A stretch of DNA of 64,000 nucleotides. It comes from Methylosarcina fibrata AML-C10. Its GTDB lineage: Bacteria > Pseudomonadota > Gammaproteobacteria > Methylococcales > Methylomonadaceae. The notes beneath the pieces are model-generated. The model searched no databases, was not told the DNA's origin, and saw only the letters and a program-made list of their open reading frames with translations. Of the stretch, positions 40,887 through 48,674 are shown piece by piece (position 1 is the stretch's first letter; each line of letters begins with the position of its first letter). A program made the translations under genes and the position numbers. The DNA lies in the NCBI RefSeq assembly GCF_000372865.1, contig NZ_KB889965.1, positions 2,120,990 through 2,184,989 on the forward strand, given 5' to 3'.

Positions 40887-41150
40887 ATGAATTACTCAAA
40901 TACCTTGTTATCAGGATTTGCTATGATGCCAACATATGTTTTTTTTGGCATTTGGCTAGGAACATATTCCGTATGGATATGGGCTATCGGTATGATAATT
41001 ATTCTTTATTTATGTTCATGGATATATAACAGCACTGTCATAAATGCCGAACTAACAAATCTAAATCCAGGTAAAACATATGCTAAGCTTTTTTTATTTC
41101 AATTAATATTTTATTTAATTGTAGTTTGGGGGGGCATTGAAGCGTGGTAG
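40887..41150 (+). CDS. Putative immunity protein for the RHS tip (small membrane protein)
   Basis: An 87-aa protein with three hydrophobic segments (MMPTYVFFGIWLGTYSVWIW, IGMIIILYLCSWIY and FLFQLIFYLIVVWGGIEA). No family recognised. After removal of the IS at 39610-40812, the restored RHS frame stops at 40881-40883, only 3 nt before this ATG. That is the classical position of a cognate immunity gene. A membrane immunity protein would suit a toxin acting at the membrane; this is inference. It is AT-rich compared with the RHS core. Confidence 0.65.
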   Translation: MNYSNTLLSGFAMMPTYVFFGIWLGTYSVWIWAIGMIIILYLCSWIYNSTVINAELTNLNPGKTYAKLFLFQLIFYLIVVWGGIEAW

Positions 41151-41230
41151 CCCGGATGAAGTTTACGAAATCCGGGATGTTCTTGACTTTCGATAATCCC
41201 CGTATTACGCACAGCTTCATGCTGTCTACT
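41146..41230. repeat. Palindromic intergenic repeat, copy 1 (TAGCCCGGATGAA type)
   Basis: Starts GGTAGCCCGGATGAAGTTTA and ends CAGCTTCATGCTGTCTACT. It is related to copies at 41785-41866 and 47719-47800. It overlaps the end of the 87-aa membrane protein gene. Confidence 0.7.
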
Positions 41231-41414
41231 TGCTTATCAGCTAGGTACAGAAGCTGCTTCTAAATTAGCTTTGCCCCCTTGGAATCCAGCCACAGCTGTT
41301 CGTCCAGTCAATCCTTCTCCTTTCAAATATGTTGCAGGGCCGCGGACTGTATAATCACAACTACAATGGGGACAGCCTGGTGGTGGCACAGAGTATAGGG
41401 CTGGCGGATTTTAA
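41229..41414 (+). pseudogene. Displaced toxin C-terminus with QPGGGTEY motif (TNT-like), broken
   Basis: A frame starting inside the repeat end reads LPPWNPATA, then NPSPFKYVAGPRTV, a TAA at 41352-41354, then SQLQWGQPGGGTEYRAGGF and TAA at 41412-41414. The segment AGP...WGQPGGGTEY resembles the end of TNT-type (DUF4237) NAD-glycohydrolase toxins. Both ends are defective: there is no 5' part and there is one internal stop. It ends 8 nt before the next small gene, as toxin tips precede immunity genes. The family assignment is from memory of the motif. Confidence 0.5.
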
Positions 41415-41422
41415 TCGCACAG

Positions 41423-41779
41423 ATGAGCATATTAAGCAAACTTATGAAGAGTATTGGTTGGCATCCAGTCGGTCAATCAGTATTACTGAAAATTGATGAT
41501 TCAGTTTCAGAAGAGATTAAGGGAATTCAAATTGTTGGAATGATTTCAAATCTGATCAACAAAAACTCCGCATTAATAACGCTCGAAAATCCCCTTGTGA
41601 TTAACGATAAGGTAATTAATAATTGTATTGCTATTTGTCGCCATGATGGATATGACTTTTTTTGGTTGTATTTCGGGTTCATAGCAGCCGATTTAGCTTA
41701 TGTACAGGACTCATCTGAAAATAAAATTGATGATTCATCGCTGGTTCGGTTTGCAATAGCTTCAATAAAAACTCTTTAG
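41423..41779 (+). CDS. Putative immunity protein paired with the TNT-like fragment
   Basis: A 118-aa soluble-looking protein (LMKSIGWHPVGQSVLLKIDD, ICRHDGYDFFWLYFGFIAAD). No family was recognised. Its place directly behind a toxin-tip fragment, its small size and its low GC support an immunity role. It is followed by a palindromic repeat. Confidence 0.55.
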   Translation: MSILSKLMKSIGWHPVGQSVLLKIDDSVSEEIKGIQIVGMISNLINKNSALITLENPLVINDKVINNCIAICRHDGYDFFWLYFGFIAADLAYVQDSSENKIDDSSLVRFAIASIKTL

Positions 41780-41784
41780 CGAAA

Positions 41785-41866
41785 TAGCCTGGATGAAATT
41801 TACGGAACTTAGGATGTGCCTGGCTTTGTATAGTACCGCATTATGCACAGCTTTATGCGGGCTACT
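41785..41866. repeat. Palindromic intergenic repeat, copy 2
   Basis: TAGCCTGGATGAAATTTACGG through GCTTTATGCGGGCTACT. It has diverged from the 41146 and 47719 copies but has the same layout, and stands just upstream of an IS-interrupted gene. Confidence 0.65.
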
Positions 41867-41924
41867 TGCTTTTCCCGGCTTGCTGTGTGAGGTATTTAGA
41901 TGAGTTATTCTATTGTTGACCCTA

Positions 41925-43034
41925 TTAACCAGGCCACAATAAACCGAACAGTCGTGGTATCATTTCTTCATGGAAATTGAGAAAATAGATACCCGAAAAC
42001 TTGATGCATCCGCTCGCGAGCAGCTTCGTAAAACGGCGATACGGATGTATAAACGAGGTCGCACCCAGACTTCTATTTCCGAAGAACTCGGCGTCCGCAG
42101 ATCCACCATTGTGGAGTGGATTAGCCGGAGCCGCCTTGGAAACAGTACAAAAGAAGCAAAGCGGGGCCGAACTGTAGGCGAATTTCGCAGATTGACCGAG
42201 GCTCAGGAAGTGAAAATCCAGAAAGACATTATTGATAAAACGCCGGAGCAGATGAAATTGAGTTTTGCACTCTGGAATGCCAAGGCAGTTCGTTCGCACA
42301 TCAAGCAGTGCTTTCTGATTGACCTGCCGATCCGGTCAGTCCGGCGCTATTTAAACCGCTGGGGTTTCACGCCGCAGCGCCCCCTCAAGCGGGCGCTTGA
42401 ACAAAAGCCCGAAGCAGTCAAAAAATGGCTGGAAACGGACTACCCGGCAATTGCTGCACGTGCCAAAGCAGAGGGTGCAGAAATATATTGGGGCGATGAA
42501 ACCGCCGTGTCATCCGTTGAGCATTATCCGAGAGGATACGCACCCAAGGGAAAAACACCCGTTCTGGTCCTGTCCCAGAGTAAAAGGGAGCGAATCAATC
42601 TGATCTCGGCGGTGACCAACCAAGGCACGATGCGGTTCATGCTGTACCGCGAGAATATGACTGCCGAGATTATGATTCGCTTTATGCAACGGTTGATCAA
42701 GGATGCAGGACGCAAGGTCTTTCTGGTTGTAGACAATCTCAGGGTTCATCACAGCAAAGCAGTAACAAAATGGCTTGAGAGAAACAGCGAAAAGATCGAA
42801 ATGTTTTTTCTCCCGAGCTATTCGCCGGAACTGAACCCAGACGAGTATATGAACGGTGAGCTGAAGGCGCGAATGAATGCAAGTGAGCCAACTCGCGGTG
42901 GCGATCATCTCAGGAAAAAAGTCATGTCAAATCTCAAATCGATTCAAAGCCGACCGCACCGCGTTCGTGCATACTTCCGCGCTAAGCCGATAGCTTATGC
43001 TGCATAGGTGTGCGGTTTTTAGCGGCCGGATTAA
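41925..43034 (+). mobile_element. Complete IS630-family element
   Basis: Imperfect terminal inverted repeats TTAACCAGGCCACAATAAAC and the right-end counterpart TTAATCCGGCCGCTAAAAAC (read inward), flanked by TA at 41923-41924 and 43035-43036. The length is 1110 bp. It is a different lineage from the element at 39610. Confidence 0.87.
41970..43007 (+). CDS. IS630-family transposase, intact
   Basis: 345 aa in a single frame. The N-terminus is helix-turn-helix (RMYKRGRTQTSISEELGVRRSTIVEW). The DDE residues lie in IYWGDETAVSS, VFLVVDNLRVHHS and YSPELNPDEYMN. All three acidic residues are present, so the enzyme may be active. No frameshift is needed, in contrast with the element at 39610. Confidence 0.93.
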   Translation: MEIEKIDTRKLDASAREQLRKTAIRMYKRGRTQTSISEELGVRRSTIVEWISRSRLGNSTKEAKRGRTVGEFRRLTEAQEVKIQKDIIDKTPEQMKLSFALWNAKAVRSHIKQCFLIDLPIRSVRRYLNRWGFTPQRPLKRALEQKPEAVKKWLETDYPAIAARAKAEGAEIYWGDETAVSSVEHYPRGYAPKGKTPVLVLSQSKRERINLISAVTNQGTMRFMLYRENMTAEIMIRFMQRLIKDAGRKVFLVVDNLRVHHSKAVTKWLERNSEKIEMFFLPSYSPELNPDEYMNGELKARMNASEPTRGGDHLRKKVMSNLKSIQSRPHRVRAYFRAKPIAYAA

Positions 43035-43408
43035 TAGTAGTTCAGGATGGAAAACTCAATATCAATTGGCCTTCGATCCTCTTTCGGACAATTTGCAGAA
43101 AGCAATACCTTTTCCTGCGTGGTTGAAATACACGCTAAAGGTAATCCCCCAAATCGATACGAGGCCGGTTGGCCCACTACATCCTATAAAGGATTTTTTG
43201 CAGTGTGGAAAATTAGACGGTAAGCTCAAAAATGAATATCAGAAAATTTATGATAATCAACAACGCCTTACGAGAGATGAAGCAGAGAGTTTTTTGAAGT
43301 CTATGGCTGAAAAATATCCGGAAATGAACGATCTTTATCCTTCGTCAACGGATATGCTTGATCAAGCTGAGAGCAACTCAAAGAATCATTGGTTTTATGG
43401 ATTAACAC

Positions 43409-43708
43409 ATGACTAAATTTCGAGCCGCCAACATCAATTATTTTTGTTTTTTCACTGCCTTTATTTCCAGCAGTTTAGTTTTGCTTTCAATTTATATAGC
43501 AGCGATGTTAGTACAATGGCAGTATCTTGACCTAATGCAAATTGGTAAGGTTACGATAAAGGTATTGACTGTTTCTTTAATACCAGCTTGCTTGGTTACG
43601 TATATTATTGATATTAGAAAACGCCACCTTTCTTTTGTGTACTGCTTTTTGATAGGTGCATTAGGTGGTCCATTCGTAGCATCTTTAACTATGTCATTGT
43701 TTTACTAA
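43409..43708 (+). CDS. Small membrane protein, putative immunity
   Basis: A 99-aa protein with three hydrophobic segments (FCFFTAFISSSLVLLSIYIA, VLTVSLIPACLVTYII, YCFLIGALGGPFVASLTM). It overlaps the preceding interrupted gene by eight bases. An IS5-type element is inserted at its stop codon, but the duplicated target TAATTA still supplies the TAA, so the protein length is unchanged. No family was recognised; an immunity role is inferred from position. Confidence 0.55.
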   Translation: MTKFRAANINYFCFFTAFISSSLVLLSIYIAAMLVQWQYLDLMQIGKVTIKVLTVSLIPACLVTYIIDIRKRHLSFVYCFLIGALGGPFVASLTMSLFY

Positions 43709-43711
43709 TTA

Positions 43712-44760
43712 GTCGTCCCTGATTAATTCATAAGAAATTGATTAATATCATATAAATGGATATTTATGAGGTCAAAAATTGCAAGAAAATGTTAAAATGG
43801 GTTTTATTTTCTTGCAAATTTTCACCGAAAAATGAAGCCCAAACGTCCTCAGGAAGTTGTGCAAAAGTTGTACGAAAAATGCCGTCGGGAGCTGGTCAAG
43901 CTGGCTGGACAACACGGGCTGCCCCTGCGACAGAACTACAATAAAAAGGCACCGCTGCTGTTAGTGCAATCGCATCGTTATCATCATGCCAAGCAAATGA
44001 AGCGTAAGCAAAAAGCCCTGAAGCAACTGAAAACCCTGGTCGGTCGTGTTTATCGGGATATCCTGCGGCAACTGCCGCAACAGGAGCTGGCCGCGCAAAG
44101 GGGGCTTCAGGACGCCCTGGCCAAAACCCAGCGGATACTGAATCAGAAACACACCGACAAAAACAAACTCTACAGCTTTCATGCACCGGAAGTGGAATGC
44201 ATCAGTAAAGGGAAAGCACACAAAAAATACGAGTTCGGCGTCAAAGTCGGCATCACGGTGACCAATAAAAGTAATTTCGTGCTGGGCGCCAGGAGCTTTC
44301 CCGGCAATCCTTATGACGGCGATACCTTGTACTCCTGCCTGGAACAAGCTGAAATCCTGAGCGGTACCCGAGCCAAAGAAGCTTTTGTGGATTTGGGCTA
44401 TCGGGGGCGAGAAATACCCGGTGTCACCCTGTACAAGTCAAGGCAAAAACGGGGAGTCCATACCCGACGGTTGAAAACCGCGTTAAAACGGCGCAATGCC
44501 ATCGAGCCGGTGATTGGACACATGAAGAACGATGGCTTGCTGAGCAGAAATTACCTGAAAGGCCAACTCGGTGATGCCATGAATGCCGTTCTCTGCGCCG
44601 CTGGACACAACATGCGTTTAATCCTCAGGCGGTTGAGGATTTTTTGGCCGGAAATCGGGGAAGCCATCTGCCGGTTTTTACAAAATAAAACGGTTCAGGA
44701 ATCTGTTTATGTTTCCTAATGAGCTGTTTTTTTCAAAAAAATGACTTTTTCAGGGACGAC
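43712..44760 (+). mobile_element. IS5-type element with intact ends and a deleted transposase 5' part
   Basis: Perfect inverted ends GTCGTCCCTGA (43712-43722) and TCAGGGACGAC (44750-44760), flanked by TAATTA direct repeats (43706-43711 and 44761-44766). Length is 1049 bp. The coding part starts mid-transposase, so the element looks internally deleted and would need a helper. Confidence 0.8.
43832..44719 (+). pseudogene. IS5-family transposase, N-terminally truncated
   Basis: 295 residues covering the later catalytic half: KLYSFHAPEVECISKGKAHKKYEFG, GNPYDGDTLYSCLEQAE, EAFVDLGYRGREIPG and the C-terminal RRNAIEPVIGHMKNDGLL with the final Glu. Full-length relatives are about 430-450 aa and begin with a long helical domain that is absent here. 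The DDE first Asp should lie in the missing part, so this product is probably inactive. Confidence 0.82.
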
Positions 44761-44780
44761 TAATTAAAGGAGTCATTAAG

Positions 44781-44999
44781 CATCAAAAAGGTCAGACCCA
44801 TGCCCTTGTACACAACTCTGCTATTCCGGCAGGGATTGCCGGAACCCATGACTGCACGGATGCAGGAGGTAGAGCAACGCAGGAGCAGTTGCCGAGGCTA
44901 CAGGGGCTATTGAGCTTGCCACCCATGGCACTGGATACCCGCTTCCCGGCGGGTATGACGACATTTGTGTATAAGGGTATGGGTCAGACCCTTTTGATG
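44781..44999. mobile_element. MITE-like element with about 35-bp inverted ends
   Basis: The left end CATCAAAAAGGTCAGACCCA matches the reverse complement of the right end, CATCAAAAGGGTCTGACCCA, with few mismatches over about 35 bp. The 219-bp unit has no gene. A fragment with GGTCAGACCC recurs at about 48511. The mobilising transposase is not identifiable here. Confidence 0.75.
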
Positions 45000-45006
45000 T
45001 TTTGCA

Positions 45007-45414
45007 ATGTCATTTCCTGATCCTTTCACAGGTGGGGAATTTGATGCAGGCTTTTTTACCGAGTTAGGTGTAAACCCATTATTTATTAATCAACCAAATG
45101 GGGCATACGATCTTAATAGTTTAAATATTTTTGATTTTATTTTTAAATTAAGCTGGCAAATAGGAGTACAGGGAGGGGCAGTTTGTAATTTGGCTGGTAA
45201 AGGTGGGGAGGTAGGCGCAACAATTCCATATACCCCTATACCAGGAACTAGTGTTCCTAACCCTTTAGGCCCGACAATTGGGGCAAATGCAACTTTTGAT
45301 ATCCATGATAATTTTACAGGGATAAACCTAGAAGTAGGGATCGGAGGAGCCGGTATTCATGGGTATGGTACAGTAGGAACGACAATAAGCATGCGTAGGG
45401 GATTGTCAAAATGA
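45007..45414 (+). CDS. Displaced RHS-type toxin tip, glycine-rich
   Basis: 135 residues beginning MSFPDPFTGGEFDAGFFTEL and rich in Gly/Ile (NLEVGIGGAGIHGYGTVGTT). No catalytic family was recognised. The stop overlaps the following start as ATGA, typical of toxin-immunity pairs. The 5' end abuts the MITE, and no RHS core precedes it, so it is probably an orphan tip that lost its delivery part. A native start is doubtful. Confidence 0.5.
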   Translation: MSFPDPFTGGEFDAGFFTELGVNPLFINQPNGAYDLNSLNIFDFIFKLSWQIGVQGGAVCNLAGKGGEVGATIPYTPIPGTSVPNPLGPTIGANATFDIHDNFTGINLEVGIGGAGIHGYGTVGTTISMRRGLSK

Positions 45415-45989
45415 ACTTTCTAAAAAAAATAATTAAATGGGAGTTAGAAAATATTTTAAATGAAAAGCAATGGGAGTTTTTTTTAATGGATGGTTATGAG
45501 AGTTTTAACGAAAAAATAAATAACAGGGTTGCTTTGATAAATAAAGATAAATTTGAATACAACCCTAGAAATAAATCTAATGAGAAAAGTTTTTATGGCT
45601 GCATAAGTGATAATGTGTTAACCATAATATTAGCTAAAGAGCAACCGCCACTAAGCTATATAAATCCTACTTATTTTTACTTTAGAGGAAAAATTTATGC
45701 TAAAGAAAATGTAATAAAAGGAAGCTTCCGCAGGTCTGATTTTTTTAGATTAACAAGCCTGTTTCTCTTGAATGCATATTTTTTACATATAATCGCATAT
45801 ATCTTATATCTTGTTTTTAGTTTTATTTTTTATAATCGCTTGGAAATTAATTATTCCATTTTTTTCATTGCTACATTTGGTGTTGTTTTTTTAACGTCCT
45901 TCATTGCTATTGAAAGTAGCATCCTTCGTTTTTTTTCAAAGAGTGAAGAAAAGCAAATATACAAATTATTATCTGATTTGGCCAGTTGA
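45411..45989 (+). CDS. Putative membrane immunity protein
   Basis: 192 aa: a charged N-terminal domain (about 1-115) containing PTYFYFRGKIYAKENVIKGSF, then two transmembrane helices (about 120-145 and 150-170). The layout resembles the protein at 47903-48469, which also has FIGKLDDAYEKEGIVSIAG before its membrane pair; I infer a common family. It overlaps the preceding tip gene by four bases. Very AT-rich. Confidence 0.58.
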   Translation: MNFLKKIIKWELENILNEKQWEFFLMDGYESFNEKINNRVALINKDKFEYNPRNKSNEKSFYGCISDNVLTIILAKEQPPLSYINPTYFYFRGKIYAKENVIKGSFRRSDFFRLTSLFLLNAYFLHIIAYILYLVFSFIFYNRLEINYSIFFIATFGVVFLTSFIAIESSILRFFSKSEEKQIYKLLSDLAS

Positions 45990-46142
45990 TATGAATCTCA
46001 TGTAAGGCTGTATGCATGCCCTTATAAGTGACTGGTATTTTTTGGATTATTAAAATATTGACGACTATACAGTGGATCAAATGGGACAGAGGCAAGGCCA
46101 AGGCGCAATAACCAACAAATAAGTGCTTCGCAAGAAGTCCGT

Positions 46143-47182
46143 TTGCGTTATGCTATTGAGTATTTGGATACAGCTAAGGAACATCATTTGGCACGGGTAG
46201 AGTTAATGGAAATTGAAAGTGATTGTCTACGGGCAGTCATAAAGAAGAGCTCTGATTGGCGTGAACGTGAGCGCGCCGAGACGGTTTTATTATTGGCCTC
46301 TGGAAAAACCGTTAAAGAAGTGGCCGAGCAACAGAATCTGTGTCGAGAAGCGGTTCGTATTCGGCGACGTAAATGGTTGAAGCGAGGCTTAGCCAGTTTA
46401 CCGGATCAGCCCCGAAGCGGCGCCCCGACGAAACTGACCAATGAACATCGGCAACAATTAGGACAATGGGTTGAAGCCGAAGCTTTATCATCCCGAGAAT
46501 TATTAACGCGCTTAGCAGAGCAATATCAAGTCCATATTGGACCGACGACCTTGCGAACTGAACTCAAACTCTTGGGCTACGTGTGGAAACGAACGCGCTA
46601 TAGTTTAAAAAAAAAAGCGCGATCCCGAACGCTTCGAACAAGCCCAACACGAGATTAACGGATTGATCCGGCAAGCGAACGCGGGTGAAATTGAATTGGC
46701 TTACGTGGATGAGGCAGGATTCTCAGCACAACCTCCTAATCGCTCGGCCTGGACGAAAAGTGGTGAGACCCACGCCGTCACGGCAAAGCGGGGGCAACGT
46801 TTGAATGTCATTGGCGCTCTTTGATCTTCGGGAGCACTGATGCTGGCTAAATTGTGGAAAAGCGTAAACGGTTTGTGGTTCTTTGGTTTTTTGATGGGGC
46901 TGATTGAGCGAATAAAAAAAACCGCTCGTAGTCATTTTGGATAATGCTTCGATTCATACTGCCAAAAAACTCAAGCCTTATTGGGACTTACTGGAAGAAA
47001 AAGGCATGCGTTTTTACTTTTTGCCCCCGTACAGTCCTGAGTTGAACCGCATTGAAATGCTATGGCGCAAAATGAAATACGAGTGGTTGCCTTTCAAATC
47101 GTTTACGCCATCTGAACTTGAGCAAGCTATTGATGAAATTACCGCTGGTTTTGGCGCTCAATACCAACTGACTTTCTGCTAA
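46143..47182 (+). pseudogene. Degraded IS630-family transposase
   Basis: The frame starts RYAIEYLDTAKEHHLARVEL with a helix-turn-helix (KTVKEVAEQQNLCREAVRIRR). At the A10 run near 46607-46616 it shifts to RDPERFEQAQHEINGLIRQA, followed by the DDE motif AYVDEAGFSAQPPN. A TGA interrupts after NVIGAL (about 46822). Another shift in an A8 run near 46916 leads to VVILDNASIHTAKK and PPYSPELNRIEMLWRKMKYEW. Two shifts and one stop make it a pseudogene, unless the A-runs act by slippage. The ends were not defined with confidence. Confidence 0.82.
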
Positions 47183-47254
47183 GAACTTAATGGAGTGCAA
47201 AACTATCCTGCGACTACTCCAGCTAATGGGTCAAGTGCGCCATGGGCAAAGTGA
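47183..47254 (+). pseudogene. Last residues of a toxin tip, 5' part lost
   Basis: A 23-residue frame ending NYPATTPANGSSAPWAK and a TGA that overlaps the next start (ATGGGCAAAGTGA). It is too short to identify, but the overlap fits a toxin-immunity junction cut by the IS630-type element upstream. Confidence 0.35.
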
Positions 47255-47550
47255 TTTCGTACATTTTTATTACCACCCTCGTATTGGCTATTGTGTATTG
47301 CGTTTTTCGCGGCATTATCAGTTGGAAACAAGGTTATTCTTGGCAGGAAATGGACTGGCGACGGCGAAGAAGCACCTCAATTAGTGATTTCTTTGCGGCT
47401 AGTGATATTGGAAAACGAGAAGTTATAAAGAATGGAAAAAAGTGTATTGAATATTATGCTTATAAAGATGGCTTACCAGTTAAAACAGTATGCTCCCTTA
47501 ATCTACTAGAAGGTGATCAGGCGGAACCAGAAAAAATGGTTCAGCCATGA
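47242..47550 (+). CDS. Putative immunity protein, single membrane helix
   Basis: 102 aa with one N-terminal helix (VISYIFITTLVLAIVYCVFRGII), then a soluble tail containing KREVIKNGKKCIEYYAYKDG. No family was recognised. Its position directly behind a tip remnant and its small size support an immunity role. Confidence 0.5.
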   Translation: MGKVISYIFITTLVLAIVYCVFRGIISWKQGYSWQEMDWRRRRSTSISDFFAASDIGKREVIKNGKKCIEYYAYKDGLPVKTVCSLNLLEGDQAEPEKMVQP

Positions 47551-47554
47551 CTGA

Positions 47555-47668
47555 AGGCCACGGGCCTTATGCCCACACGGACGGCTCTTGCCGTTCTTTG
47601 TCAACTACTATGGTTTTAACCGCGACCGCTGGGACATAAGTCTAAAGGCCTTTGATCAGGCCACGTAG
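47555..47668 (+). pseudogene. Short displaced coding remnant
   Basis: A 37-codon frame without a start contains LLPFFVNYYGFNRDRWDISL and ends KAFDQAT at a TAG. Its composition is protein-like and GC-richer than its neighbours, so it may be another displaced tip or core fragment. No identity is claimed. Confidence 0.25.
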
Positions 47669-47718
47669 CCGCGATTATGCGCAGTCAAAGCGGGGCAAGA
47701 TGGTTTGCCGGTTTAGCA

Positions 47719-47800
47719 AGTAGCCCGGATGAAACGCAGTGGAATCCAGGACAATCGGAGCTTGTTTGCCCGGATTCCGCAAACCTCCATCCGGGCTACT
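47719..47800. repeat. Palindromic intergenic repeat, copy 3
   Basis: Perfect 12-bp ends AGTAGCCCGGAT and ATCCGGGCTACT with inner related arms. It is the best-preserved of three copies (41146, 41785 and here), all inside the RHS accessory region. Confidence 0.8.
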
Positions 47801-47902
47801 TTCTGTTTCGCTTCGGTCAAGCCCTTCCCATATTTCATTTGTCTCGCTACAACCAGCCATCATACCGTCTGATTTCACCCATTTTTTTATGCAAACCTAC
47901 CT

Positions 47903-48469
47903 GTGATAATTGCATTTTTTAAAAAACTACTTTTTGGTGATCAGATTTTTATTTTGCATATACCGTCTTCCGTAATTTTGAATGGTAAAAGAAATATATG
48001 GATAGGAGAATATTATGTACAAATTCAAAAATCAAAAATTATTGTTGCTCGCCGTAATCCAATAATGTTAATTGCAGGGTTGCCTTCTCTGTATTGCTTT
48101 ATTGGAAAATTAGATGACGCTTATGAAAAAGAGGGTATAGTTTCAATTGCAGGCATAGTAACTTTTAAACCGCTTCCAAAAACATTTTTGTCGATATGGT
48201 TTGGACTTTTGCTCTTGTTTTTAACGATATGCTTGGCACAGGCAATTTTACTAGCAAGTAGAATCATACTTTCTTTGAATTCAGTTTCTACCGAGGACCT
48301 TGCTGCAATTGGGTTTATGCTTGGCAGTGGAGCTTTAACCGTTGTATTTGGCGTTGCGGTTCTGGCTGCGGTCAGATTCATTTTTAAAAGTGAACGTCAA
48401 GGGCTGATTGCGTTTTGCTGCTCGGAACCACTCAAATCATCAAAGGCAATCCGAGATGGTCAAGAATAA
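47903..48469 (+). CDS. Orphan membrane immunity-like protein
   Basis: 188 aa, possibly starting at GTG. It has a beta-rich N-terminal domain with YCFIGKLDDAYEKEGIVSIAG, then FLSIWFGLLLLFLTICLAQAI and a second hydrophobic pair. It shares its layout with the 192-aa protein at 45411. No toxin fragment is visible immediately upstream; a palindromic repeat ends 102 bp before it. Start uncertain. Confidence 0.5.
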   Translation: MIIAFFKKLLFGDQIFILHIPSSVILNGKRNIWIGEYYVQIQKSKIIVARRNPIMLIAGLPSLYCFIGKLDDAYEKEGIVSIAGIVTFKPLPKTFLSIWFGLLLLFLTICLAQAILLASRIILSLNSVSTEDLAAIGFMLGSGALTVVFGVAVLAAVRFIFKSERQGLIAFCCSEPLKSSKAIRDGQE

Positions 48470-48674
48470 TCGGCCAATTGATAAATCAAAGTAAATCAAA
48501 GCGGTCAGACCCTGGGCATCCCCACAAATTTACTCCACCATCCGTCTTTCGAAATAGCGCGTCAGCATCGATTGGGCCGGCGCCAAATAGTCGGCCGCTA
48601 GAGCCATGGATGGGCTGAGGCGCGAAGCCCGTCCTTATCGTTCTGCCCACCCGGCACAAGCAGAAAGAGCTTCG

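Larger units (their letters stand above)
41900..43416 (+). pseudogene. Small cargo gene interrupted by an IS630-type element
   Basis: ATG at 41900, after a GAGG ribosome site, reads MSYSIVDP and meets the IS at 41925. Joining across the TA duplication (41924 to 43037) keeps the frame and gives SSSGWKTQYQLAFDPLSDNL, continuing to a stop at 43416. The restored protein is about 135 aa, with no recognised family. Its stop overlaps the start of the next gene (ATGACTAA), the coupling seen for toxin-immunity or linked cargo genes. The 3' part has its own in-frame ATG inside the IS, at 42997, so a chimeric protein might still be made. Confidence 0.72.
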
